Positions 48,918 to 59,095 are shown, counted from the first letter of the stretch. The stretch: 64,000 nt of DNA from Apteryx mantelli (GCF_036417845.1 NC_090002.1:2046001-2110000); one strand, 5' to 3'. The notes: generated by a model not told the origin, from the sequence alone. Numbers and translations are program-made.

Positions 48918-49033
48918 CAGTGTACTTCTTCAGCATCTTCTTAAGCTGAAATAACGGCCTAGGGAAACAGGCCATTACCTTCTTCAGCTCAAGAGGGACA
49001 GAAGGTAGCTCCAGGTTCTTAAGTGTTTCATGC
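48918..49033 (-). CDS. TRIM exon 5: linker before SPRY (116 bp, GC donor)
   Basis: Acceptor TTTCCTTAG. It reads HETLKNLELPSVPLELKK then MACFPRPLFQLKKMLKKYT. Using 116 bp, the usual size, the last base joins the next exon as the glycine of a GDV motif, which is the expected junction. The intron would then begin with GC (TG then GCAGTC), a rare donor with poor flanking consensus. An internal GTAATG after 55 bp could act as an alternative donor but breaks the frame. Confidence 0.75.
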
Positions 49034-49517
49034 CTAAGGAAAGAAGTGACCTCATCTAGCAATCAAATCAATCACAGTGTCTAGAAGATGCCATTCCCTA
49101 GTACAAAACACAGCAGCTGTTTCTAGGAATTATTGCTATGCTAAGGTTGAAATGCTGGAAGCTTACCAAAAGTCTATATTCCCACTTAGAAACCATGAGA
49201 GGAAAAAATGAAGGGGAAGAAGCTGACAGTTCATATATGTTGGGATTTGGCCCAGAGTCAGTATAACTATCCTGGTCTGAGAAAAGGCAAAGGATGGAAC
49301 TGACCACCAATATATCAGGTTTTATCTTCCAGGGGGATCATTCTATTACAGTGCAATGCAGCCAGTCTCCTAGCACTGCACTGAAACACTGGCATGGCAT
49401 TAATCCCAGAGGAAAGGAGCACTCCTACCAAGCAATTGCATCTTCAACTGCTAACAGCTCCTTCCCTATCCCCTCCCTCCCCTCCCCCCAAATAGGAAGA
49501 GGAATAGGGTACATCAC

Positions 49518-49540
49518 CTCTGCAGGACACTCTGCATGTC
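49518..49540 (-). CDS. TRIM exon 4 (23 bp microexon)
   Basis: Acceptor CTTCTTTTCTAG and donor GTGATG bound exactly 23 bp, reading DMQSVLQ plus two bases of a split codon. The 23-bp size and the split are canonical for class IV TRIM genes. Confidence 0.85.
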
Positions 49541-50072
49541 CTAGAAAAGAAGAGGGAAGACAGTAAGTCAGATCCCACCAAAACCCCCCCATCAGCATAA
49601 ATATTGTAGGGTGTGTCTGCATGCCCAGCAATCCTTTTGCCTGTTAGTGCTGGGCTTTATCTAACCCAGGTGTTATTAATTCTGCTAATTATTTGGGGGA
49701 AATGGAAAGAAAGGCAGCACTTGTAAGGTCTGGCTCATGACATCTGGATGAGTCACACCCCATTTTTATCCTTTGAGTATAAAGTCTTGCTTTCCAAGGT
49801 GGAGACCTACCATGACTAAGTTTAAAGCTCAGCCTTTTCCTCACCTCACCAAGAAAGATGAAAGTCATGTTGCTATCAGCTAGACCACATGGAAGAGATT
49901 AAACAGGGAGATCCAGGGCTCCTGGTTGCAGAGGGCCATACAGATTAATAGTGACCTCTAAAAATGCAAGGCAGAGCTTCACCCCTGCCCCAGAGAAAGG
50001 GACTGCCACAAGAGCTTCTTTGAAAGGCTGTGATCCACACATTGGTGGCAGGAAAAGCCCCAGCATACAAAC

Positions 50073-50302
50073 CTTGAGCACCCCTGCTCTGGACTCCAGG
50101 CATCTTTCCATGTCCACCATGAGGGTGTTGAGAGAGCAGCACTGCTCCGAGAGGTGTGCTGTGGTGGTCTTCAGCCCCCCCCCAGCATCTCAATCTCTTC
50201 TGCTCTCAGGCAATGCAACTGCTGGTCCTCCTCTTGCTCTGGGAAGGAGTGCAGCTCCTCAGAGTCACAGGTAATGCGCTTATGACAGTTCCACACTAAC
50301 TC
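50073..50302 (-). pseudogene. TRIM exon 3: coiled coil, one base short
   Basis: Acceptor CTGTCCCACAG and donor GTTTGT bound 230 bp; the family exon is 231 bp. The frame reads ELVWNCHKRITCDSEELH and continues to a run of nine G (50,176-50,184), after which a TGA follows at once. Past the run, the expected frame continues with LSEQCCSLNTLMVDMERCLE. The break is therefore a one-base length change in the homopolymer, real or from assembly. Confidence 0.88.
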
Positions 50303-50505
50303 CTGTGGGACAGAGAAGTCACCAGGAGATTAGAGAGCATCTCCCAGCTGGGGACTGACCTGAGGCAACACCCCCAGGGAAGGGAAGAGCCCCTCTTGTC
50401 AACTCTTCTGAGCTCACCACACCACTCCAGTTCACTCCAGCTGGGTGGGCCTAAAGAGAAGGCCCCTACCCCACTCCTCCCAGCTCTGCCCCTTCTTCCA
50501 CTTAC

Positions 50506-50601
50506 TCTCAGCTCCTTGGGCTTTTTCTTCTCCATGGATAAATGTTCCTTCAAATCCTTTGCTTTTCTGCCCAGATGCTCCACGCAAGCTTGTAGCTTAT
50601 C
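50506..50601 (-). CDS. TRIM exon 2: start of the coiled coil (96 bp)
   Basis: Acceptor CCTCTCCAG and donor GTAAGT bound exactly 96 bp, the canonical size. It reads DKLQACVEHLGRKAKDLKEH and continues charged and heptad-like. Phase 0 on both sides. Confidence 0.92.
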
Positions 50602-52208
50602 CTGGAGAGGGAAGGGCAAGAGATTCTACTCAGGCAAAATGGTCCAAGGCATCAGATGCTGAACCAGCACTGAGAAGGCTTGGATCATACCACTTGAGAA
50701 TCATATACCAATTGATCTGACATGTCACTTCACGCACTTTGCTTTCATGGGGTGTCAATTATAAATTCCAGCAATCCTCTGGCTATTCACACTGAACATC
50801 TGCATCAGGTACTACACAGAGTGTTTCTGGGTTAAAGTTCTGAACACCTGCGTGTACAGCAGCAATACAGGTTACAATAGTCCTCTGCCTTCAAAATTTA
50901 GCTTCTGAACAGCAGCTAGAAGTGCAGACAAGGAGTCAAAGCAAGATAGTTCTACACTGTATAGATTAATTTTTTCTAGGGAGTCAATCACCAGAGCAAC
51001 TTTCCAGGAAACCTACTGTATCTCTGAATCAAAATGGAACTTCTGACTCCACCCTCAGATATGGGACAGCAGGAATTACTCAGTGGAACATCACAAATTT
51101 TGCTCTAACACTCCCTCCTGCCTCTGAAAACGACTAATCGAACCCTAAGTTGTGATTCCAAGGAAAAAAAAAAAAGAATGGGGGAGGGGCCTGAAAAATG
51201 CCTCCAACATTTTGGATGCAACTTGTGCAGACACCTTTGCTGGGATTCTGTCCAAGATTAAGACATCTAAATTTAGATGAATTAGATGCCTAAATTCCAC
51301 TAGATGTCAGTATAGTCACAGGAGTATTCTAGAAAGCTAATTAGCTGACTATGCATCTACTGTCGGGTGAAGTGAATAAGTACACTTGTCAGACTGTTGG
51401 TTCTAGCCACCAACACAGCCAGCTCAATTGGTTGAGGTTGCCTCAGAGGGTGAACCACACATCCCACTCAGCTGCTGGAATGTTTCTTCAGCTTCAAGAT
51501 GGAGAGCCCGTGAGCAGTAACATCAGTTTCTGATGTCGGAATCATTACTGCAGTTTTGGGTGGTCTCACCTCAAGCTGGCCATGAGGTATAGGTACATTT
51601 CTACATACAGCTGCCTTAGTTCCTGTTCCTCCTTGCTCTATCCATTAGACTCCAGTTTCTTTACTGGATCATAGAAACGAAACCCTGAGCCCCCAGCACG
51701 TACCCTCCTCCTTCTGTAGCAGGGACTGTCTTTCTCCTCCCTGTTTGCAGAGAAGAGCGGAATCTGCTAATAAGTTCTGCTTCGCTGCTTAGAGCGGGTA
51801 GGAGCCAGTAGTCATTGGGCCTACACTCAGCTCTTATGCCTAGATTAAACTCCTTCGCAGAACTGGGGAGGTCCTACATCCTCTTTCATAATCTACTCAT
51901 GTTCTGATCCCTAGACTCCACTTCCAAACTGTGGTGCTTGAATACAAATTTCTCTAGAGCTTCTCTGGTCACCAGCACCCTTTTGAAATACTTAGCGTCA
52001 AAGTCAAACTAGAGATGCAACACTTGTTCCCAGACTGTTCTGCTGCATTCCTGTGACTTAACAAGTATTGGTGGGTCTGAACTGCCCTACTTCCTTACTT
52101 AGCATGAGATGGTTAGAAGTTTAAAGACTGGAGTGGAATGCCAGGTATCTCAAACCTTGTGAAGGAAATGCTTTCTAACAGTACCTCTGGGAGATACCAC
52201 TTGCTTAC

Positions 52209-52693
52209 CTTGTGTTTTTTGAGGGCTTCATCCAGGGGCCCTCCTGTATGAGCGAGATGGCCGTGGGAGACTGCACACACCACACACATGGCTTCCTGGT
52301 CCTCCTTGCAGAAGAGACTGATGACCTCATGGTGCCAGCAGCAGAGCTTCTCGTTCTGCATCTTTTCCTTGACAAAAGGCAACTGCCGGGCTGTCTCCAC
52401 TATGCTGGCCAGCTGCCGGTTGGGGTACATGACTTGCTGAGCACAAACATGCTGACACATTGGGCAGCTGAAGTCCTTGACCACTGGCTCCCAGTAGTGG
52501 GTGATGCAGGCTCTACACAAGCTGTGGCCACCAGGAATCATGACAGGGTCCTGCAGGTAGTCAAGACAGATGGAGCAAGTGGTGTCTATGTTAAGGACCT
52601 CCAAATGACTGAGGCAAGCCATTGGTGGTAGTGCTATGAGATGGGCACAGACTTCGGGAGACAGTTCCTATATCCTGATATAGGAATAGTCAC
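52209..52693 (-). CDS. TRIM exon 1: RING and B-box 2
   Basis: Acceptor TTTTTCTCCAG before 52,693 suggests an upstream non-coding exon. Coding starts at 52,622 and runs 138 codons to donor GTAAGC. RING residues C16, C19, H33, C36, C39, C53 and C56 are present, but the usual Cys of the C-G-H triplet is Gly31 (IPGGH). B-box 2 ligands C94, H97, C105, D108, C113, C116, H122 and H125 are all present. A missing RING ligand weakens zinc binding and E3 activity. Confidence 0.9.
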
Positions 52694-53300
52694 CTGGAGA
52701 AAAAAAAAGAAAAAAAAAAAAAAGAAAACCACACCACAGAGCAAACAGATCACATACATGCATTATTCACCATGTGGACTCAAGGAAGCCTAAGAATCAG
52801 GCCTCATAGATATTCTCTCCTAGCTTGAGCGAGGAGAGAAGACTAGAGAAAAGACATATGGGTTATGTAACCCAGACACCTGGTTCAGCTTCACTGTCCT
52901 GTTCCTCACTGACCAAGGCAAGCAGTAATTTAAGTAACAAGCATTTATTGAATTCCCCAATACCTTGCAGGAGAAGGAGTTCTTTCCCCATATCAGACAT
53001 GGGGGGGGGTTGAAGGCAGGCTGGAAATAGCATGCATGTTAGCAAGCACAGTAGTACTGAATATTTCTGCTCTGTCACCTACGTACAGACTTTTTCCCTT
53101 GAACTCAGTACATGGTAACTAGACACACAGAGAAACAGAAATGAGAGGTCCCACTTTCATACATAGCCCATTGAAGCCAGTCTGGAAGAGGACTTATTAA
53201 AAGATAACCCAGGCCTCATGGCATAGACTAAATAGACTAGCTTCCCCCTCTCACTGTTTACACATGGTGCTTACAAGATGAAAAATTCCAATGCAAACAA
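52694..53300. other. Upstream region of the TRIM gene, nothing recognised
   Basis: It holds A-rich runs near 52,700-52,725 and a G10 run near 53,001. No clear upstream non-coding exon or promoter could be fixed. Confidence 0.4.
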
Positions 53301-53460
53301 GTTTTTTAACAAAGAAAACATTTTTCATCCAGAGGGTGACAAAACGCTGGGACAGAAGCCTAGAGAGACTGTGAAACCTTCACACTTGGAGACAGGGAAA
53401 AACCAGCTGGATAAGACCCTTAATGTCAGAGGTACCCGAACTTGCTCAAGGGTGAGAGTG
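53300..53460 (+). mobile_element. CR1 LINE 3'-end fragment
   Basis: The sequence follows the characteristic CR1 tail: GAGGGTGACAAAACGCTGGG..., then a CTAGAGAGACTGTG-type phrase, CTTGGAGACA, and CAGCTGGATAAGACCCT, ending with a TGCTC-type segment. Only about 150 bp remain, and no 3' octamer repeat was located. Confidence 0.6.
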
Positions 53461-54300
53461 CTGGGCTGAGTGCAGCCAAGCTGCAGGACGAGGTCTGCAG
53501 TCACCTGGTGAGTGAGCTCTGCGCTGGGGCCCACGTCCCTGCGGCCGGATGTCCCATGGCTCCTGCGCCGCAGGGCCGCCCGGCCGTGGGTGGGCGGAGG
53601 GGCGTTTGCAGCCGGAGACGAGCTCCCACGTCCCTGCTTTGCCCTAGGCCCGAGACTGCCCTGTGCTGCTGGAGAGGCTCTTCAGCACGACCCAGAGCTG
53701 CTGCACGGGGAGCTACCAGGCATCGCAGGCAGCAGCCGTCATTGTCCTGGGTGAGAGGCAACACCGAGCTCTCGCGCTCCTCCCGGCTGCGTCCCCCGGG
53801 TCGGGGTTGGGGTCCAGGGCTGGGGTTGGGGTTTAGAGCTAGGGCCATGTCCTAATGGCTGCGTTTTCCTGTGTGCCAGGCATCCTCCTGGATACCACGC
53901 CAGCCAAGTGGCTCCAGCAGCGGGACCTGGCATTCCTGTTGGGAGGTAGGTGATGGCGGCCGGGCTCCCGCCTCGAGGGACAGGGAGGCATCCGGAGGCC
54001 CCGTGGGTGCCGGGCCAGGGACGCTGGTGCTGAAAGCCAGTGGGGCGTGGGGAGAGGGGACTCGCACGGCCCCCAGGCTCCTGGCCAGGGAAGCCACCCC
54101 CAGCTGGGCACCGCAGGGCACCCAGGGCCGTGGGGGAAACGGCTGCCAAGCACCCATGGTGCCTCCCTGCGTTGTCTTTGCAGCTCAGCAGAGGCGGCAG
54201 CGTGCCGAGGCTTCCTGTGCATGGCGGGCGGCAGCCCCAGTGCCCTGCGCTGGGGGACCCCAGCACCCCGGGGCAGGAGGGCAATAAAGCTCCGTCCACA
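53461..54300 (+). other. Unidentified GC-rich exon chain, last part of a gene or its remnant
   Basis: Four plus-strand segments have matching splice sites and phases: one ending at 53,507 (donor GTGAGTG), 53,648-53,750, 53,880-53,945 and 54,184-54,287 with a TAA stop. Joined, they read (AKLQDEVCSHL) then ARDCPVLLERLFSTTQSC, ILLDTTPAKWLQQRDLAFLL and an Ala/Pro-rich tail. The TAA stop at 54,285-54,287 lies inside an AATAAA poly(A) signal (54,283-54,288). I do not recognise the family; the helical, Leu-rich style could fit a HEAT-type repeat protein, but that is a guess. The upstream exons are not visible, and a CR1 fragment sits directly before it, so it may be a truncated copy. Confidence 0.4.
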
Positions 54301-54913
54301 GAGGGAAGGTGCCGGCTGTGTCTGGGCTCTCTGGAGGTCTTGCGCTGACCCCGGCCCTGCCGCGCCCAGAACATGGCCCTGGTGCCCCCCCCGCCATGCC
54401 CTGCCCAGGGACACGGCCTGGGGGTAGTAGGGACACGGGAGCAGAGAGACCAGGGGTGAGTGGGGGGCACTGGGGATGATGGGGGCACCGGGAGGTGCCT
54501 GAGGACGCTGGGGGGCACTAGGGTGGGACAGGGGATGAGAGGGGCCCTGGGGATTCCATGGGGAGTGGAGGGACCGGGGGGTAAGGGGGGGCTAGGGGGG
54601 GCCAAGGGGCCCCAGGAGTCCCTGGGAGGCACCTGGGGGTGAGTGCAGACCCGGGGGTGGAGCTGCTCTCCAGGGGCGGTGACAGGAGCATGGGGTGGAG
54701 CTGGGAATGGGGCCAGGGCAGGGCGAGCCCCAGGGGTGAGTGTGGGCTGCCGCGGGTGGGGAGCTCAATTTGGCCCCTCATGGCAGCTGTCCGCCCCTCC
54801 CTCCATCCCTCCATAGGGACCTGGGCACTGGGGGCTGGGAGGGCAGCGGCGGTGGCCTCGGGTGAAGAGCGGCAGGGCTCGGCTGTGGGGCCACGCCAGG
54901 CTAGGGGCACCGG
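54301..54913. repeat. G-rich degenerate tandem DNA
   Basis: Loosely repeated GGGGNCACTGGGGATG-like words, with many G4-G6 runs on the plus strand, especially at 54,430-54,680. It is typical of high-GC avian DNA and could form quadruplexes. The long open frames on both strands here are probably due to base composition. Confidence 0.45.
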
Positions 54914-55436
54914 TGTGATAGGTGCTAGTTTGTTACATCAAATCGGGAAGTGATTTTATGGTGAAACGAGGCGCTAATTACGGGCTAAAACCACAACATC
55001 CTGCAATGAGGGCATGTACCCCGCCTGAGATAATTAAGTGGAGCCAGCGAGGCGGCAATGTTAGTTTAGATAGCCTAATATGGCAATGGCGAGGTCACAC
55101 AATTGTAAAATATATGCATGACCTGAGGGTCACCACACACAACGCAGAGGAAGACTCCAGCCTTCATCCCCACGACCACCAGAAGGCTAAAGAAGACCCC
55201 CTAGCAACAGCCGGCGCAACCGCAGAAGTTACAGGAAGTGCCACATATACCCGGAGCTGGAATCGCATATAAGGAGACTGTGAGGGGGGGATCGTGCACG
55301 CCGTTGGTGGAGCAGGAGACTCCCCGGCCGCCCAGCGCTGTTTTGCTTACTTGTGACTTGCTCAATTATTTTATTAAATTGGAGTTTATGCAACCCGGCC
55401 CAAGTGGTTGTCAATTTGTCGCGTTTACCTATAACA
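54914..55436 (+). repeat. 5' LTR of provirus copy A
   Basis: Ends are TGTGATAGG...CCTATAACA, imperfect inverted repeats with TG/CA termini. A TATAAG box lies at 55,268-55,273 and an ATTAAA poly(A) signal at 55,373-55,378. At 523 bp it is about 124 bp longer than the copy B LTR, mostly through U3 sequence missing from copy B. Confidence 0.9.
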
Positions 55437-55439
55437 ATT

Positions 55440-55457
55440 TGGTGCCGTGACTCGGAT
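55440..55457 (+). other. Primer binding site, tRNA-His (copy A)
   Basis: TGGTGCCGTGACTCGGAT, complementary to the 3' end of tRNA-His, three bases after the LTR end. Human HERV-H uses the same primer type, but this does not by itself show close relationship. Confidence 0.9.
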
Positions 55458-55714
55458 ACAGGCTTCCCTGGTTTCGGGACTCTGACTCATGGGAGGCGCC
55501 CCATCCCATCTTCGGATGGCCCCTGAGTGGGTAGTTCCCCTACCAGAACCTGTATTTCCGAACCCTAAATCAGGACAAGTAAGCAAAAGAACTGCAGTAC
55601 CCCATAAACTTTGTGCACGAAGATCCGGACGAAGACTCAGGACTGAGTGAGTATATGTATGCGGTTCTGTTCGGTTGGGGTGGGATACCCGGAGCACGTG
55701 AGAAGTCCCCAGGG

Positions 55715-55968
55715 GAGTGCGGACCCTCCAGGAGAGGGGGTCCTTGCGTAACAGGGGACGGAGTGAGTGCGGACCCTCCAGGAGAGGGGGTCCTTGCGTA
55801 CGGTGTGAGTGCGGACCCTCCAGGAGAGGGGGTCCTTGCGTACGGTGTGAGTGCGGACCCTCCAGGAGAGGGGGTCCTTGCGTACGGTGTGAGTGCGGAC
55901 CCTCCAGGAGAAGGGGTCCTTGTGTACGGTGTGAGTGCGGACCCTCCAGGAGAGGGGGTCCTTGTGTA
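55715..55968 (+). repeat. 42-bp tandem repeat in the leader of copy A
   Basis: GAGTGCGGACCCTCCAGGAG recurs at about 55,715, 55,764, 55,807, 55,849, 55,891 and 55,933. The spacing is 42 bp after the first copies, so the array is open as a 14-residue repeat (VSADPPGEGVLAYG). It sits between the primer site and gag, where the packaging signal usually lies. Copy B lacks this array. Confidence 0.9.
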
Positions 55969-55970
55969 AT

Positions 55971-56205
55971 AGGGGACCGAAAAGGGGCACCCGTCGGCCA
56001 ACTGGGCCGCCCTCTGCGAAGGGACAACTGTCCTAGCAGATAAAGACTCGGGTGGTGTGAGTGCGGTCCCCTGCAGAAAGAGAGAGAGTTGTAATAGGGG
56101 ACCGAAAAGGGGCACCCGTCGGCCAACTGGGCCGCCCTCTGCGAAGGGACAACTGTCCTAGCAGATAAAGACTCGGGTGGTGTGAGTGCGGTCCCCTGCA
56201 GAGAG
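55971..56205 (+). repeat. 124-bp direct duplication in the leader of copy A
   Basis: The block starting AGGGGACCGAAAAGGGG at 55,971 recurs at 56,095, including a GTCGGCCAACTGGGCCGCCC segment and the following CTAGCAGATAAAGACTCG. The two copies are nearly identical. Confidence 0.9.
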
Positions 56206-56237
56206 AAAGAGAGTGACTGAGGGGAGTGCTCCGGAAG

Positions 56238-57649
56238 ATGGGACAGAAAAAGAGCAAGTCTTCTGATCCCATAGAGGTTACCCTAATGATTAAGCATTAG
56301 GATGATTGGCCTTCTAGGAAAGGCAAAAGTAAAAAAGAAAAATGGTATATTACCCCCTTTACTGGCCAATATATGGGTCTTTTGAAAATTGGATATGACA
56401 GGCTCTAAATATATATGTGAATTCAAAGGAGCCTTTTAGTTTAGAAGAAAGTGAGTATGTTAGTTTATGGATAAGACCAGATACTCAAACCATGATATTT
56501 ACCCTGAAAGAGAAGGGTTCGAGGAAGAAAAGCAAAATATTGGAGGAACTTCCCGTTTCTCCTCCCCCCTATATTCCCTCAGCTCCAGCTCAAAACCCAA
56601 TACCAGCTCCTCCTCGTAGCCCCCCCCCCCAACGACCCCGGACTGGGATCTAGACCCTCCTAGTTCCCCAGAAGAAACCCGAAGGGTCACGAGGAGTCAA
56701 ACGAGGGGAGGTGGGCGACCTGATCAGCTGTACCCCTTGCGAGAACTCCCTATGGGAGGACCGCAACCAGGAATGGGTTTTGTGTCCATGCCCCTGAGTT
56801 CAGGGGACGTACGGGATTTAAGAAGGAAATGGGGAATTTATTAGAAGATCCTTTAGGGGTGGCTGAAAAATTAGATCAGTTTTAGGTCCTAGCCTTTATA
56901 CATGGGAGGAATTACAATCCATCTTAAGCATATTATTTACGGCGGAAGAAAGGGAAATGATCCGTAGGGCTGGGATGCGGATTTGGGATCAACAACACCA
57001 GTAAGGTCCCGCAGCAGATATTAAATGGCCCACCCAACGGCCGGACGGGGACAATCAAAATGCTGAGCATCGGACACATATGTCCGATCTGAGAACCATA
57101 ATAGTTCAGGGAATCAGGGAATCTATTCCCAGGGGGCAAAATATTAATAAGGCCTTCATGGAACAACAAAAGAAGGATGAGACACCAACAGAATGGCTCG
57201 AGAGACTTAGGAAAAATCTGCAACTTTATTCCGGGGTAGACCCCAGTACCCCTGTGGGACAGGCTCTATTGAAAACACAGTTTGTAGCAAAAGCCTTTCC
57301 AGATATAAGAAGAAAGCTAGAAAAGTTAGATGATTGGCAAGATAGGGGGCTGGACGAATTGCTGAGGGAAGCTCAGAAAGTGCATGGGCGGAGGGAAGAG
57401 GAAACCCATAGGCGGCAGGCAAAGATTCTGGTGGCAGCAGTCCGAGAAGGGCAGAGAGGAATCCAGGCACAACCCCCTAGGTCGTATAACAGACCTAAAA
57501 GAAAGCCACTTCACCAAGAAAGACAACCCAGAGAAGTTGTGGTGAGGGACTTGAGGCAGGTTGAGTGTTTTTATTGTCAGAAAAGAGGGCATCTGAAGAG
57601 GAATTGTAAGAAGCGAATGCAGGATGAGCAAATGTTCCAAGAAGATTAG
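56238..57649 (+). pseudogene. gag: gag of copy A, broken
   Basis: It starts MGQKKSKSSDP at 56,238. The matrix part has two deletions relative to copy B (after about 56,270 and after about 56,330), giving early stops. A Pro-rich middle part is open from 56,417 to 56,653 and shifts frame at a C10 run near 56,622. The capsid end and nucleocapsid are open from 57,080 to a TAG at 57,647-57,649, with one intact CCHC zinc knuckle (C-x2-C-x4-H-x4-C) near 57,568-57,610. Gag would form the core and package RNA; this copy cannot make a full protein. Confidence 0.88.
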
Positions 57650-57965
57650 GGGGGGTCAGGGGCTCTATCTGCTGGGGACTCATAAAGGAACCGAGCCCTT
57701 GATAAAACTGAAATTGGGTCCCCAGCGACAAGAAGTAGAATTCCTTGTGGATTCTGGGGCAGAAAGATCTACTGTCCAAACGGTACCCTGGGGGTGTAAA
57801 CCATCCCCAGAGAAACTACAAGTGATAGGAGCTAAGGGGGAACCCTTTAAGGTCCCAGTAATTAAGAATGTGGAAATAGAATCAGACTCTCGACTAAGTG
57901 TTGGATCCTTTTTATTAGTTCCCGAAGCTGAATATAATTTACTGGGCCGAGATATGAGGAGTTAG
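57650..57965 (+). pseudogene. pro: Protease region of copy A
   Basis: Directly follows the gag TAG. An aspartic protease with the DSG active-site triad (LVDSGAERS) and a C-terminal NLLGRD motif. The run after TAG has one more G than copy B, putting protease out of the gag frame, so TAG readthrough would not reach it. A stop follows NLLGRDM at 57,963-57,965. Confidence 0.85.
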
Positions 57966-58819
57966 TTTAGAAATAGAGAATCAAGAATTAGTTATAAAAT
58001 TATGCACCCTTACTATTGAAGATGAGGCCAAAATCAACCCTGAGGTTTGGTATACCCCAGAATCAGTAGGGAAACTAGATATTGCTCCCTTTGAAGTGAG
58101 TATACGGAATCCAGAAATTCCAGTTAGAGTCAAGCAATATCCAATGTCACAGGAAGGGAGGCAAGGACTCCGACCAGTAATCCAGAGGCTAATAAACCAA
58201 AGGTTACTGGAGCCTTGTATGTCTCCCCATAATACCCCCATACTACCCGTAAAGAAATCAGATGGTACTTATAGACTGGTACAAGATTTAAGAGAAATAA
58301 ACAAAAGAACAATTACCAGGTTCCCAATTGTAGCTAACCCCTATACCATACTTAGTCAGTTGTCACCTGAGGCTAAATGGTATACGGTTATAGACCTGAA
58401 AGATGCATTCTGGGCATGCCCCCTTAAAGAAGAATGTAGAGATTTTTTTTGCTTTCAAGTGGGAAGACCCAGATACCCATAGGAAACAACAACTCCGATG
58501 GACCGTTTTGCCACAAGGGTTTACAGAATCCCCTAATTTGTTTGGGCAAGCCCTGGAGCAGGTTCTAAATACTTACGAGACTAATCCTCAAATTACTCTA
58601 ATACAATATGTGGATGATTTGCTTTTAGCAGGAAAAACCCAGGAGGAAGTTAGAGATGAGAGTATTAAGTTGTTAAATTTCCTAAATTTAAAGGGATTGA
58701 AAGTATCAAAATCAAAATTGCAATTTACGGAAGAAGAGGTGAAATATTTGGGACATTGGCTTAGCAAGGGCACAAAAAAATTGGACCCTGAAAGGGTAAA
58801 TGGTATATTGTCAATCTAA
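57966..58819 (+). pseudogene. pol: Reverse transcriptase of copy A, frameshifted and truncated
   Basis: Fingers and palm are recognisable: VKQYPMS, DLREINKRT, LPQGFTESP and YVDDLLLAG with the catalytic aspartates. The frame breaks at a T8 run (58,444-58,451). The protein sequence ends after LDPERVNGILSI, and the thumb and connection region is missing, so RNase H follows within about 60 bp. Confidence 0.88.
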
Positions 58820-58859
58820 TAGAATACCAAACTAAAATAAGAGAAGATTTAGAAGAAGA

Positions 58860-59095
58860 GGAGTTACCGGAGGGGACAAAATTATTTGTGGATGGATCCT
58901 CTCGCGTAGTTGAAGGAAAACGCAGATCAGGGTACGCTATTGTAGATGGGAAGTCTCTAGAGTTAATAGAATCAGGGCCCCTAGACAAAACTTGGTCGGC
59001 CCAGGCTTGTGAATTGTATGTGGTTTTTAGAGCCTTAGAAATTTTAAAAGGCAAAATAGGGACTATATACACCGACTCCAAATACGCTTATGGAG
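58860..59095 (+). pseudogene. pol: RNase H start of copy A, cut by the copy B LTR
   Basis: It reads LFVDGSSRVVEG, then AQACELY and IYTDSKYAYG, so the first D, the E and the second D of the catalytic set are present. It stops at 59,095 where the copy B LTR begins; the last catalytic residue and integrase are absent. Confidence 0.88.

Larger units (their letters stand above)
47806..52693 (-). pseudogene. TRIM family gene (RING, B-box 2, coiled coil, PRY/SPRY), probably inactivated
   Basis: Six minus-strand exons at 52,693-52,209, 50,601-50,506, 50,302-50,073, 49,540-49,518, 49,033-48,918 and 48,275-47,806 match the family layout: RING/B-box exon, 96 bp, 231 bp, 23 bp, about 116 bp and SPRY exon. 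The family acts as cytoplasmic E3 ubiquitin ligases, often in innate immunity. Four departures were seen. The third RING zinc ligand is glycine (residue 31). The 231-bp exon is 230 bp because of a G9 run, giving a TGA directly after the run. The 116-bp exon ends at GC instead of GT. The SPRY domain is cut short. The first could be tolerated and the second could be an assembly error; together they suggest decay. It is nearest in style to TRIM27/TRIM39-type genes, but I cannot name an orthologue. Confidence 0.85.
54914..59095 (+). mobile_element. Endogenous retrovirus copy A, truncated by copy B
   Basis: Order: 523-bp LTR, tRNA-His primer site, a long leader with tandem repeats, gag, pro, RT and the first part of RNase H. 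The pol features (UAG at the gag end, LVDSGA protease, YVDD) mark it as class I, gamma-like. It stops inside RNase H at 59,095, exactly where the LTR of copy B starts. The rest of pol, env and its 3' LTR should lie to the right of copy B, outside the window. Frames are broken several times, so it is non-functional. Confidence 0.9.

Noticed and set aside
53501-54910. Long overlapping frames (up to 297 codons) on both strands in the GC-rich block
   Set aside because: High GC content suppresses stops in all frames; only the segments with splice borders and matching phases were kept as candidates.
55425-56126. Minus-strand 233-codon frame with repeated RTQGPPLLEGPHSH units
   Set aside because: It is the antisense of the 42-bp leader repeats of the provirus; the period is a multiple of three, so several frames stay open.
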